Below, piece after piece: positions 17,625-26,436 of a DNA stretch of 64,000 nucleotides. A model generated the notes under the pieces. The model did no database searches. It saw only the letters and a program-made list of their open reading frames with translations, and had not been told where the DNA came from. The position numbers and the translations under genes are program-made. Location of the stretch: contig CAIWTN010000077.1 in the NCBI GenBank assembly GCA_903915625.1, forward strand, positions 21,093 through 85,092, given 5' to 3'. Origin of the DNA: an uncultured Pseudomonadota bacterium (GTDB lineage Bacteria; Bdellovibrionota_B; Oligoflexia; Oligoflexales; CAIYRB01). The stretch's first letter is position 1. Each line of letters starts with the position of its first letter.

Positions 17625-18725
17625 ATGAGCATCGAAACGCTGTTTAAGCCGTTCCAACTTAAAAGTTTAGCGCTGAAGAACCGCTTTGTTATGGCGCCCA
17701 TGACGCGGTCGTTTTCACCGGGCGGTGTTCCGACCGATGCCGTCGCAGCATATTACCTTCGTCGAGCTGCTGGTGGGACCGGTTTGATCCTGTCCGAAGG
17801 GACTGTAGTGGCTCGCCAGGCGTCGTCGAACGATGCAAATATTCCCCATTTCTATGGCGAGGATGCCTTAGCTGGGTGGCGCCGCGTCATCAGTCAAGTC
17901 CATGCTGCCGGGGGAGCCATGGCGCCTCAAATTTGGCACATGGGCGTGATGGCCCCGCATAAGTCCGGATGGTTGCCACCGGTGCCCTTTGAAGGACCCT
18001 CAGGTTTAGACAAAGATGGTCAAGTCGGCGGGGTAGCGATGAGCCTTACTGACATCCAAAATACGATTGCTGCATTTGCTCAAGCTGCAGCCGATGCAAA
18101 GCGCCTAGGCTTTGATACTGTTGAAATCCACGGTGCACATGGGTATTTAGTGGACCAATTCTTTTGGGACCAAACCAATCGCCGCACGGACGAGTACGGT
18201 GGCAAAACCCTGGCCGAGCGCAGTCGTTTCGCAGTGGACCTAGTCAAAGCCGTGCGCCAAGCCGTAGGCCCGGATTTTCCGATTATTCTGCGCCTCTCGC
18301 AGTGGAAGCAAGGGGCCTATGATTACCGCCTGGCTAAGACACCGGAGGAAATGGCTGCCTGGTTAGTGCCGCTTGCCGATGCAGGTGTCGACATCTTCCA
18401 TTGCTCTCAGCGCCGTTTCGAGGATCCTGAATTCGCAGGATCTGATTTAAACTTTGCTGGATGGGCGAAGAAATTGACCGGCAAGGCCACGATCACCGTC
18501 GGGTCGGTCGGATTGTCCGGGGATTTCATCAGAGGCTTTCAAGGCGAAAGCTCGACAGCGCAGGCCTTTGATAATCTCTTGGAGAGATTTGATCGCGGTG
18601 ATTTTGACCTAGTTGCAGTCGGGCGTGCATTACTTTCAGATGCGGATTGGGTCGAAAAAGTAAAGACTGGCCGACTGGCTGATCTGCATGGTTTTAAACC
18701 AAGTGATTTAGCAATTTTAAGTTAA
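17625..18725 (+). CDS. NADH:flavin oxidoreductase, old yellow enzyme family
   Basis: FMN-dependent TIM-barrel ene-reductase. The N-terminus LFKPFQLKSLALKNRFVMAPMTRS and GGTGLILSEGTVV are OYE signatures. EIHGAHGYLVDQFFWDQTNRRTDEYGG (residues ~165-190) contains the catalytic/FMN-binding HGAHGYL block, and VGRALLSDADWVEK is the C-terminal phosphate-binding segment. It reduces activated C=C bonds of enones or nitro compounds using NAD(P)H. A length of 366 is typical of the NemA/XenB branch. Monocistronic and convergent with the cyclase gene at 18758. Confidence 0.92.
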   Translation: MSIETLFKPFQLKSLALKNRFVMAPMTRSFSPGGVPTDAVAAYYLRRAAGGTGLILSEGTVVARQASSNDANIPHFYGEDALAGWRRVISQVHAAGGAMAPQIWHMGVMAPHKSGWLPPVPFEGPSGLDKDGQVGGVAMSLTDIQNTIAAFAQAAADAKRLGFDTVEIHGAHGYLVDQFFWDQTNRRTDEYGGKTLAERSRFAVDLVKAVRQAVGPDFPIILRLSQWKQGAYDYRLAKTPEEMAAWLVPLADAGVDIFHCSQRRFEDPEFAGSDLNFAGWAKKLTGKATITVGSVGLSGDFIRGFQGESSTAQAFDNLLERFDRGDFDLVAVGRALLSDADWVEKVKTGRLADLHGFKPSDLAILS

Positions 18726-18757
18726 ATGAATCGTAAACTAGAATCAGTGCCGCGCGC

Positions 18758-19390
18758 TCAGCGACGGAGTATGGCGCGCACTGGGCTGGCGTCAAAACCA
18801 ACTAGTTTGAGCGGCAGTGCTACTAGTTCGTAGTCGCCATCAGCCACGTCAATCAGGTGGAGTCCCTCGATATTGCGGATGCCGTAGCGAAGAAGCATGT
18901 TATGTGCCGGCAGAGTCTTAGAGTCAAAGGGGTCGACTGACGGTGTGTCGATCCCAATTAATTTGACCTTCGCCTCGCCCATAGCAGCGACGGCTTCCGG
19001 GCTAAACGCCACAAAGTCTGTATTAAAAAATTTGTAATCCGGCGCGCTCAGTGTACGAAACAAAATTCGTGTAGCTCCGCGCTTAATAGCTTGAATACAG
19101 TGTGCGGTTTGAATCAAGGCACCAGGGACTATCTGGCAGCTAACGACCGTGCACGGACCAATATAGGGATCTAGATCGACTTGTTCGATTGAGGCCCCTG
19201 AGGCTGAGTAATGACTTGGTGCGTCGGTGTGAGCTCCGATATGTACCGTGGTTTTAAGGCTGGAGAGGGTCAGATTAGCGCCGGTCGCCATATCTAGTTG
19301 TACATCTCGACTGAACCCAACGTCTCCAGGCCAGACGGCAGTTTGGTTGGTGATCGGCGGCGAGATGTCGATAATTTGCGTGTAGCTCAT
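18758..19390 (-). CDS. kynB: Cyclase family hydrolase, kynurenine formamidase-like
   Basis: Metal-dependent hydrolase of the cyclase (PF04199) family. The signature VHIGAHTDAPSHY (HxGTHxDxPxH type) near residue 50 carries the metal ligands, and the opening DISPPITNQTAVWPGD is that of bacterial KynB, which converts N-formylkynurenine to kynurenine and formate. LIGIDTPSVDPFDSKTLPAH is the second conserved block. Length 210 matches KynB. No other kynurenine pathway gene is near, so the substrate rests on family resemblance. Starts with ATG 19390. Confidence 0.85.
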   Translation of the reverse strand: MSYTQIIDISPPITNQTAVWPGDVGFSRDVQLDMATGANLTLSSLKTTVHIGAHTDAPSHYSASGASIEQVDLDPYIGPCTVVSCQIVPGALIQTAHCIQAIKRGATRILFRTLSAPDYKFFNTDFVAFSPEAVAAMGEAKVKLIGIDTPSVDPFDSKTLPAHNMLLRYGIRNIEGLHLIDVADGDYELVALPLKLVGFDASPVRAILRR

Positions 19391-19569
19391 GTGCCTTGAA
19401 GCTCATCATTCATTATGCTGAATTTGTGCCACTATTGTCTGCCATATAGGAACAGTCTGCAATCAATTTGGGAAATGCGTTGGTGCTTTGCTCCCTGGTG
19501 GAAGCTGCACAAAGTTCGAAGTTTCCAACCTAGCAAGTATACTTGACGATCTAGCGTACGACTCAGTGC

Positions 19570-19860
19570 TTAATGATGGTGTCTGAGATATCTGTGATGG
19601 GAGTTTGAACGGTGAGCTTGGGGCTCTTTCCTGCTTGCCCAGCGAAGTGCAAAGTGTCCGCCAAATAGTACGAAAATGCCAATGGCGGTGCGTACCAGCC
19701 AGATAAGCAGCGGGTCATCCAGTGCTCCTTGCATGGTTGCAGCCAAGCTCTCAGCAGTGGTCATGGGCTCTTGCTGGGGGTCCGCCTGAGACGACGCACA
19801 CCATAACATCGCCATCGTTGAAAAGAACAAAGTTGTAATTAAAGGTTTGGTGGAGAGCAT
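19570..19860 (-). CDS. Small membrane protein with His-rich tail
   Basis: A 96-residue product. It has an N-terminal signal (TLFFSTMAMLWCASSQA), a second hydrophobic helix (LIWLVRTAIGIFVLFGGHFAL) and a basic, histidine-rich cytoplasmic or periplasmic tail (HRSNSHHRYLRHHH). No family recognised. The His-rich tail could bind metal, but short tails of this type occur without function. Stands alone, with about 180 bases to the kynB-like gene downstream. Confidence 0.5.
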   Translation of the reverse strand: MLSTKPLITTLFFSTMAMLWCASSQADPQQEPMTTAESLAATMQGALDDPLLIWLVRTAIGIFVLFGGHFALRWASRKEPQAHRSNSHHRYLRHHH

Positions 19861-20217
19861 TCTGAATTCTTAATCCTGATCGCGGCGTTGACCACCTAGT
19901 TGCTACGTTTTTAAGATCTCCGATTTGATCTAAAAATGGCGTAAAAAGGGCACCGGAAAGGATAAAAATTCTATAAAAATCTGCCTGTCATGCATATCGC
20001 AGAAGATTCGTTTAAAGCTGAATTTGCATTCCCTCCCATAGCTCTGATGGGTGATAAATAGCAATAATTATCAATTGTTATAAAAATCTCAAAGAAATCG
20101 CTTAATAAGACTGATGATGTTGCCGATATGTCGAAAGAACCAAGCGGGACTAGAGGCTGCCCCCCCTGAGCATTAAGGGAGGCCCGATGTGCACTAAACG
20201 CTACGCGAGTTCAAACT
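19861..20217. other. Gene-free AT-rich gap of 357 bases
   Basis: Divergent intergenic region between the small membrane protein (minus) and the glycine-rich lipoprotein (plus). The central part (19920-20110) is rich in A-runs and should hold both promoters, but I cannot pick a convincing -35/-10 pair. A G/C hairpin (CCCCCCT against AGGGAGG, about 20159-20183) lies 35 bases before the lipoprotein start and might act on its mRNA. No RNA gene or repeat recognised. Confidence 0.5.
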
Positions 20218-20979
20218 ATGAAACCGATGAGATCTATCACGGGTAACTACTTTGCCGCCTCTACTGCGGTAGTCCTGATCAGCTTTGCTTTGGGGTGTAG
20301 CACTCCTCCGGTCACAACTCCTTCTAACGTCGGTTCGAAAGACGATGCCTCGGATGAAGAGGATACAGACACACCTGCCAACAAGAGTAAAAAGCCAACT
20401 ACTTCGAAGAAGCCGCCTGCTCCCAGCCCGGATCCGGCCACTCCACCCGGATCGGACGTGTTCACAACTGGTAGCGGTACGTGGAAGGTCCCGAAAGGTA
20501 TCACCTCGGTGACGATTGAAATCTGGGGCGGTGGTGGTGGCGGTGGGAATAGCAACGATGGTGGCGGTGGCGGTGGCGGTGGTGGTGGCTATGCAAAGGC
20601 GGTCATCACGACCGCGCCCGACACTGAATTCAGCTATTCAGTGGGAGAAGGCGGTAGCGCTGGACCGCAAGCAAAAGCTGGTGGCCAGAGTAAAGTTAGC
20701 GGTCCAGCCACCATAACTGCGGAAGGCGGACTCCCGGGCGCAGATGGCGACACCCAAATGGTAGGTGGCGGTGCCGGTGGTGCAGCGAGCGGTGGCACGG
20801 AGCAAAATCTGACGGGTAATAATGGCGGAAACGGTACTTTATTTATTAATTACGCCCCAAGGGGGGGACCTGCCATCTATGGTACCGGAGGCACTGGTGG
20901 TGACGCCGCTTGTTCCAGTTGTGCGACAAAGATTAAACCCACTGCCGGTACCGCAGGTCAGGTCAAATTTAGCTGGTAA
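20218..20979 (+). CDS. Glycine-rich lipoprotein
   Basis: Signal and lipobox (LISFALGC) followed by a Thr/Lys/Pro/Asp-rich spacer of about 60 residues (DASDEEDTDTPANKSKK and PPAPSPDPATPPG), then a glycine-rich domain beginning with GSGTWKVPKGITSVTIEIW. The domain has runs of Gly (GGGGGGG, GGGGGGGGG) separated by short beta-forming pieces. This architecture matches the glycine-rich domain found in phage tail tips and some bacterial surface adhesins, which form polyglycine-II helix bundles. Expected location: outer membrane, outward-facing. The Cys pair ACSSC near the C-terminus may form a disulfide. Function unknown. Confidence 0.7.
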   Translation: MKPMRSITGNYFAASTAVVLISFALGCSTPPVTTPSNVGSKDDASDEEDTDTPANKSKKPTTSKKPPAPSPDPATPPGSDVFTTGSGTWKVPKGITSVTIEIWGGGGGGGNSNDGGGGGGGGGGYAKAVITTAPDTEFSYSVGEGGSAGPQAKAGGQSKVSGPATITAEGGLPGADGDTQMVGGGAGGAASGGTEQNLTGNNGGNGTLFINYAPRGGPAIYGTGGTGGDAACSSCATKIKPTAGTAGQVKFSW

Positions 20980-21014
20980 CCTTGCATACGCGATGTCAAT
21001 TGAGCCTAAGTAAC

Positions 21015-21464
21015 TTAACTTAGCTGCTCTGTCGGCGATGATGTCGATTTACATGCAGCCAATTGGGCTTCAAAAACGCGCAGGGAAATCGCAAAATCTT
21101 TGATAAAGAAGCCAAGCGCCGCAATCATCAGTGCTACGCTAAGAGAAAACAGCGTCGGTACGACTACGGGAAGATCCAAGCTAAATAGCAGGCTCCCAAA
21201 GATCACGAAGATGGTTAGAGCGACGCAGAAGATACTCGCCGAGTTGAGGATAATGGTTAAACGGAGTAGTCGTGCCCTGCGGTGCAGCACGCGCAATTCA
21301 GACCAATCTAGTTGTCCACGGTCCATAAGGACGCGGGCCCGGTCAATGACTCGTCCGAACCGTACTGACATTGAGGCGAGGAGAGTGCCTGCTCCCATGA
21401 TCAAAAAAACCGGAGCGACGGCAGTCTGCATGGCATGGGTAACATCTGTGACGGAATGAAACAC
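21015..21464 (-). CDS. DUF2721 family membrane protein
   Basis: A 149-residue integral membrane protein with three hydrophobic segments (VAPVFLIMGAGTLLASM; a long segment around SASIFCVALTIFVIFG; VPTLFSLSVALMIAALGF). The conserved basic stretch MSVRFGRVIDRARVL with LRVLHRRARLLR is characteristic of DUF2721. No biochemical role is established for the family. It is the last gene of a minus-strand series and follows the glutaredoxin-fold gene by 22 bases, so it is probably cotranscribed with it. Confidence 0.75.
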   Translation of the reverse strand: MFHSVTDVTHAMQTAVAPVFLIMGAGTLLASMSVRFGRVIDRARVLMDRGQLDWSELRVLHRRARLLRLTIILNSASIFCVALTIFVIFGSLLFSLDLPVVVPTLFSLSVALMIAALGFFIKDFAISLRVFEAQLAACKSTSSPTEQLS

Positions 21465-21486
21465 GGGTATAACTCGCTGATAAAAA

Positions 21487-21849
21487 CTATTTAGTTAAAA
21501 GGTTGCCCGCTGCTAGGCGGTTCTCGGTGTCTTGGTAGCCACCAATAAGTACGCCGTTCACAAAGACTTGCGGGAAGGTTGGCCAACCGCTCCACAATTT
21601 AATGGCCAAGCGTTTCTTCCACTGTGAGGTATACCCTCCGTATTCAATGTAGTGAAAGGAAACGTTTGCCTTCGTCAGCGCGGCGCGAACCTTGCGTACA
21701 AAAGGATTGGATGCCATGCCTACGACGACGACCATATGTTCCTGGACGGCCTTGCTTACCTCGGCAACGGCATCTGGATAAAACGCCGCTATCGCTGCAC
21801 CTGCCTCAGGGCTGATTTTGTCTTTGGGTAGCGTCTCGCGTGTAGCCAT
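21487..21849 (-). CDS. Cysteine-free glutaredoxin-fold protein
   Basis: A 120-residue protein whose core (VVVVGMASNPFVRKVR; VSFHYIEYGGYTSQW; GWPTFPQVFVNGVLIGGYQD) follows the monothiol glutaredoxin template, including the TFPQVFVNG cis-Pro strand and GG helix cap. However, the usual active-site CGFS/CPYC position reads MASNPF and I find no Cys in the whole protein. It therefore cannot do thiol redox chemistry or bind an Fe-S cluster through that Cys; a binding or scaffolding role is more likely. I believe cysteine-less relatives with this SNP motif exist elsewhere. It lies between the ABC exporter gene and the DUF2721 gene on the same strand. Confidence 0.8.
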   Translation of the reverse strand: MATRETLPKDKISPEAGAAIAAFYPDAVAEVSKAVQEHMVVVVGMASNPFVRKVRAALTKANVSFHYIEYGGYTSQWKKRLAIKLWSGWPTFPQVFVNGVLIGGYQDTENRLAAGNLLTK

Positions 21850-21911
21850 TTGGGAATCGCCTTTCGTTTTAATGCTGATACCGCGCGTCTATCGTGCTGT
21901 GGCTCCGAGGT

Positions 21912-23669
21912 TCAGCGGGCCATTTGCTTCTCGACTAGGTGAAAGTAAACCCCTTGCTTATTCTGGATGAGGTCATCGTGAGTCCCTTTTTGCACGATGC
22001 GTCCATGGGCGAGCACGACTACTTGATCTGCGTACCTTACCGTCGATAGGCGGTGCGCGATCACGAGCACAGTACGCCCGCGCATCAAGCGTTGCAAGGC
22101 CTCCTGTACTAAAGACTCACTCTCAGCATCAAGTGCACTAGTAGCCTCGTCTAGGATCAGAATCTTTGGATCTTTTAACATCGCTCGTGCAATCGCAATG
22201 CGCTGGCGCTGCCCTCCAGAAAGTTGCACGCCCCTTTCTCCAACGAGGGTGTCATAGCCGTTAGGAAACCGCTGAATGAACTCCTCTGCGTGTGCCGATA
22301 AAGCTGCCGACTTGATATCTTCGAACGATGCATCTGGACGCCCATAAGCGATGTTGTCGCGGATGCTGGTCGACATTAATATTGGCTCCTGAGCCACGGT
22401 GCCGATAGAGCGCCGCAGGCTTGAGCCAGACAGTGTTGTTAGATTTTGGCTGTCTAGGGTGACGGTGCCACTCAATGGGTCATAAAAGCGCTGGAGTAAG
22501 CCTGCAATCGTCGATTTTCCGCTACCGGAAGCCCCAACTAGGGCGACTACTTTTCCCGGACGGATATCCAGATCGATATCTTGCAGGACTGGTACGTCAG
22601 AGCGAGTAGGGTAGGCGAAGCTAACATGTTTGAATTGAATATCGCCATCGACCTGAGTCAGCGTCTGCCCGTCTTCGTTTGGCAAACTAGGCACGCGGTC
22701 GAGAATTTGAAAAATGCGCCCCGCCGCGCCTGCCGCACTCATAAAATCAGTCCATAGACTGCCTAAGGTGCCGGCGCTTACAGCGACGGTCACCGTGTAT
22801 AGAATGTACGCCGACATCGTTCCAATAGTTAGCTCTCCAACTACAACCTGCCTAGCTCCGTACCATAGGACAGCGGCTATGGCAGTCAGGCCCCAAAGAG
22901 AGATGAGTCCCATGAACTTACCGATTTTTCTGATCCGTCCGCGTGCCAATTCCAAAGCATGATCTAATGCTAGGGAAAATCTTTGGTTTTCTGTTTGTTC
23001 CGCGGCAAAGGAGCGGACGGTGCGAATGTTGGTCAGGGTTTCGTCAGCGACGGCACTGGCAACGCCAAGTGCCTCCTGGACTTGCCGCGAGGTGCCGCGA
23101 ATTTGTCCACCGAATCTGGCGACAACCACTGCTGCTGGTGGTAGTGCTGCCAAAAGCACCAGCGTCAGCTTGGGTGCTGTAATCACCATCAATACTAGAC
23201 CACCAATGGTGGAGGCGAGATTTCGCAGTAGCATCGAAATGTTGACGCTCAGTGCATTTTGCAAAACACTAGCATCTGTCGTTAGGCGACTAAGAAGGTC
23301 GCCAGTCATCTGACTGTCAAAAAAACCGACCTCCTGGCGTAGTAGCGACTGAAATAACTGGGCCTTGATAGCGCGCACTGTGCGTTCGCCAGAATAGGTG
23401 AACAGGTAATAGCGTGCCGCCGAGGTAATCGCAGTGGTGATAAGGATAGCCATCATCGCGAGACCGATGCGATCTATACTTGCAACATCACCGTGATTTA
23501 GAGCTTGGTCTAAGGCCTCTCGTACTGCTTGCGGAAAAATTAAGGTGAGTGATGATGAGATAGCCAAACAAACGGTGCCCCAAATTAGGCGCCGCCGTTC
23601 CGGTTTAGCGAACTTAAGTAGTTTACTGAGGGCAGTGAAACGGCCTAGGTTCGCAAGATCGTCAGTCAC
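21912..23669 (-). CDS. MsbA/ABCB-type ABC exporter (fused TMD-NBD)
   Basis: A 585-residue half-transporter that would act as a homodimer. The N-terminal ~320 residues form six membrane helices, with the coupling segment QEVGFFDSQMTGDLLSRL typical of type IV ABC exporters. The C-terminal NBD is complete: Walker A VALVGASGSGKSTI, Q-loop VAQEPILM, signature LSGGQRQRIAIARA, Walker B ILILDEATSALD and H-loop VIAHRLST. Family members export lipids, peptides or drugs. It sits 24 bases downstream of the PEP-utilizing enzyme gene on the same strand, so it may export the product of that pathway; this is inference from position. Confidence 0.92.
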   Translation of the reverse strand: MTDDLANLGRFTALSKLLKFAKPERRRLIWGTVCLAISSSLTLIFPQAVREALDQALNHGDVASIDRIGLAMMAILITTAITSAARYYLFTYSGERTVRAIKAQLFQSLLRQEVGFFDSQMTGDLLSRLTTDASVLQNALSVNISMLLRNLASTIGGLVLMVITAPKLTLVLLAALPPAAVVVARFGGQIRGTSRQVQEALGVASAVADETLTNIRTVRSFAAEQTENQRFSLALDHALELARGRIRKIGKFMGLISLWGLTAIAAVLWYGARQVVVGELTIGTMSAYILYTVTVAVSAGTLGSLWTDFMSAAGAAGRIFQILDRVPSLPNEDGQTLTQVDGDIQFKHVSFAYPTRSDVPVLQDIDLDIRPGKVVALVGASGSGKSTIAGLLQRFYDPLSGTVTLDSQNLTTLSGSSLRRSIGTVAQEPILMSTSIRDNIAYGRPDASFEDIKSAALSAHAEEFIQRFPNGYDTLVGERGVQLSGGQRQRIAIARAMLKDPKILILDEATSALDAESESLVQEALQRLMRGRTVLVIAHRLSTVRYADQVVVLAHGRIVQKGTHDDLIQNKQGVYFHLVEKQMAR

Positions 23670-23693
23670 AGTTTATCCTATCGTCAAAAGACG

Positions 23694-26396
23694 TTAGCTA
23701 AGTGAGGATGTCGGCTCTATAGCCTCCGATACTATACGCACTTCACCGGCACCCGCATCAACGATCAGGTGTTGTCCGGAGCGGATGCTTGATGTGAGGC
23801 CCGAGACGCCAATAATCGTCGGTAATCCAAGCTCCCGCGCCACGACAGCGGAGTGGGATAGCAGGCTGCCCCTTTCCACAACCAAGGCGGAACAAACGGG
23901 ATAGAGGGTAACCCAGCCTGGATCAGTGCGCTCTGCCACAAGTATCTCGCGGTTGACTACTTTTGCTTCGGTAAAAGTACGCGCTACGAGGGCTTTTCCC
24001 TCGACCCGGCCGGGGTAACAGGAGGTGCCCACAAGGATGTTGCTGCCTATGACGCCATGGGTTTGAGGTTGTTGGTGGAGCGCGGAGTAAATACTCGTTA
24101 GACCTGGGACGCCCCTGCTGACTATGCGTTCTGCCGGTGCCGGAGTCTGATCGTAGGTCGTATATTCGGTGCTTCTTAGATGAATCGTGCCCTTCAGATC
24201 GAGGCTTACAGCTTTGCCGTGAACTAAATTTTCAAGTTCGTCCACAGTCAGCCAGAAGATATCTTTCGGACTGGAGATTAGATTGAGTTTGGTCAGATGC
24301 TGCCCCATGGCTCTAAATATTCGCCGTGGTACTCCGTAGGTGCGAGAGCGGAGCAAGCGGAGGCTTTCCCTGTCCGCTATTGCGGCACTGCACTGTTTGA
24401 CGAGCCAACGCATAATCCAGCGTCGCATGCCGCTCATGGTGCTGATCAATTGTTCCGCCTCCTTGCGGCGGTCGGTTTTGTCGTCGCGGCGAGTTGCCGT
24501 GGTTTGAAGGGGTGCACTTAGATAAGTTTTTAGCAAAACAAAAATAGGACTGGCGTCGTAGGTCAAATCATCGGTCTCAAGTTTTGCCTCGTCGGCGCAT
24601 CTGCAGCCATACTCGCGCAGATATTCGTCAACCTCTTTGCTCAGTGCGCGCAGTTCGTAGGATTCGCGTAATTTGCTGATGGCCTCTTCTGGTTGGACCT
24701 GCAGTAACCAGTCGCGGCCGGGCAAAGATCCTTCCCGTATTCGCTGGGCTAGTTGCATTAGAATACGGGCTGGTGCAGCTGATACGAGCTCAGCTTCTTG
24801 ACCAAGTAGATCGTTAAAAATTTGCTTGTCGTTCGGTAACCAAGCCTCTGTTGTCTTTTTCAGAATGCCAAAAAACAGCATGCATCGCGTGTCATTTAGT
24901 ATCGGAGCCTGCCAATGCAGGACAAGCTCGTTGTAGGCGAGCTGATACGCCTGTAGTTGATCCCTTAAACTCATTTTCGAATAGTCGGATTCCATGGCAG
25001 CGTCGCAAACTTTCACGACCCGTTGACGGAAGTCCTCAATGCATTTTTGCAGAGTTGCCAAGCGGTAGATTGCGGTACCGATCAGGAGGATTTTACGCGT
25101 CAAACTTGGTTTATAGCCGGGACCCGTGGAGTCAAAAAACTTGTCTGCTTGATCGCCGAGGCTCTCCTTTACCCCCATCATTGTTTCCATAAAGCTGGAA
25201 CTAGATTTGGCATTGGGTAGTAGATAGAGTAGCTTGTACCAGTTTAGTAAATTGTAATAGACGCGGCCGCGGACTAGGCCCAGCATGTTGCCGAATAATC
25301 TATCATTCGCTTGGATTGTGGTCTCGGGTACTCCCATAATCCGGCAAAAATCAATATAAACTTGTTTATATGACCGTGTCGCATGGCTAAATGTTAGCGG
25401 CATCACTGTACCAGAAAAACTCTCTACAATATTGGCATTGTCCCAGATAATTCGTTCGTCGCCGGCAATTTTCGCGGAGAATGCCGAATTACTTGGTAGA
25501 TTTGCAATGGGTCTGGCTTGAAGTAGTAACAATGATCCGTCCGCGACGCACCACTCAAGGTCTAGCGGGTGGCCCAAGGACTGCTCGATCGTCAAAGATG
25601 CACGGGCAATCTCCTGCACTTGCGTATGGCTAAGTGTTGCGGCAGTTGCCTTTGTCTTCGGGACTTCAACCTTTTGGGTGCCGCCCCCGATGCCTCTGCG
25701 GTAGCTGGACGTTTTTTTTGATACTTTACTCATCACAGTAAAATCGTGGCGATGTACTTCGAAGTGATCCGGTTCTAAGTCACCGTTCACCAGACCTTCA
25801 CCAACACCTAGCACTGCATCAATAAGTAACCAATCATGAGTTTTTCCAGGTAGAGGGCTGCGGCTAAAAGCCACTCCGGATACATCGGGATCAATCATCT
25901 CTTGAATAATGATTGCCATGCGACAGTCAATATTTACGAGCTTTTTGAGCTGCAGGTAAGTATTTACCCTGGCGCTGTATGCAGAGATCCAGACAGCTTG
26001 AATTGCTGAGGTAATAGCATCCATGCCACTGACATAAAGTTGTGACTCGAAGAGTCCGGCAAAGCTATGATCTCTATGATCTTCGCCAATAGCGCTTGAG
26101 CGGATGGCGAGATCTTTGTTGATCAGACCAGTAACTGTTAACGCTGAAGCTATCTGAGATTTTAGTGACTCAGGCCATTGACCACTACGAAGTGTGTCAA
26201 GAATGACATTCGTATCCGAGCTAGGACTCACGCCATTAGCAACGAGAAAGTTGTCACGCCATTCAGCGGCAAGGCAGATAAAGCGAGGGATCTTGAAGCC
26301 TAAATCAGTGAGTCTGGCTAGGCCTAAAGCTTTTCCGCCTGCATTTTGGCCTGCTAGCAAAATATCGCGACTACTCTTTAATACGGTCGATTTCAT
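23694..26396 (-). CDS. PEP-utilizing / PPDK-N phosphotransferase, rifampin-phosphotransferase-like
   Basis: A 900-residue protein with the layout of rifampin phosphotransferase (Rph) rather than PEP synthase. An N-terminal ATP-binding domain (GKALGLARLTDLGFKIP; AIRSSAIGEDHRDHSFAGLFES; QEMIDPDVSGVAFSRSP; LDLEWCVADGSLLLLQARPI) covers residues ~10-295. A helical substrate-binding-type middle spans ~310-770. The C-terminal swivelling domain carries the phosphate-carrying His in GSLLSHSAVVARELG (His ~848). The PEP-binding TIM barrel of true PEP synthase is absent. Such enzymes transfer the beta-phosphate of ATP to a small-molecule hydroxyl; here the substrate is unknown. It lies 40 bases after the BtaA-like gene and 24 before the ABC exporter, suggesting an intermediate of that pathway. 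Confidence 0.8.
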   Translation of the reverse strand: MKSTVLKSSRDILLAGQNAGGKALGLARLTDLGFKIPRFICLAAEWRDNFLVANGVSPSSDTNVILDTLRSGQWPESLKSQIASALTVTGLINKDLAIRSSAIGEDHRDHSFAGLFESQLYVSGMDAITSAIQAVWISAYSARVNTYLQLKKLVNIDCRMAIIIQEMIDPDVSGVAFSRSPLPGKTHDWLLIDAVLGVGEGLVNGDLEPDHFEVHRHDFTVMSKVSKKTSSYRRGIGGGTQKVEVPKTKATAATLSHTQVQEIARASLTIEQSLGHPLDLEWCVADGSLLLLQARPIANLPSNSAFSAKIAGDERIIWDNANIVESFSGTVMPLTFSHATRSYKQVYIDFCRIMGVPETTIQANDRLFGNMLGLVRGRVYYNLLNWYKLLYLLPNAKSSSSFMETMMGVKESLGDQADKFFDSTGPGYKPSLTRKILLIGTAIYRLATLQKCIEDFRQRVVKVCDAAMESDYSKMSLRDQLQAYQLAYNELVLHWQAPILNDTRCMLFFGILKKTTEAWLPNDKQIFNDLLGQEAELVSAAPARILMQLAQRIREGSLPGRDWLLQVQPEEAISKLRESYELRALSKEVDEYLREYGCRCADEAKLETDDLTYDASPIFVLLKTYLSAPLQTTATRRDDKTDRRKEAEQLISTMSGMRRWIMRWLVKQCSAAIADRESLRLLRSRTYGVPRRIFRAMGQHLTKLNLISSPKDIFWLTVDELENLVHGKAVSLDLKGTIHLRSTEYTTYDQTPAPAERIVSRGVPGLTSIYSALHQQPQTHGVIGSNILVGTSCYPGRVEGKALVARTFTEAKVVNREILVAERTDPGWVTLYPVCSALVVERGSLLSHSAVVARELGLPTIIGVSGLTSSIRSGQHLIVDAGAGEVRIVSEAIEPTSSLS

Positions 26397-26436
26397 TAAG
26401 TTGTCCTAGTCTCAAGAGATAGAAATAGCGCCAGCG

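Noticed and set aside
20516..20830. Gly-codon tandem repeats read as a DNA satellite or CRISPR-like array
   Set aside because: Repeats are explained by coding for polyglycine; no regular spacer or repeat unit.
23694..26396. Calling the 900-residue protein a second PEP synthase
   Set aside because: It lacks the C-terminal PEP/pyruvate TIM barrel and has a large helical middle between ATP and His domains, as in rifampin phosphotransferase.
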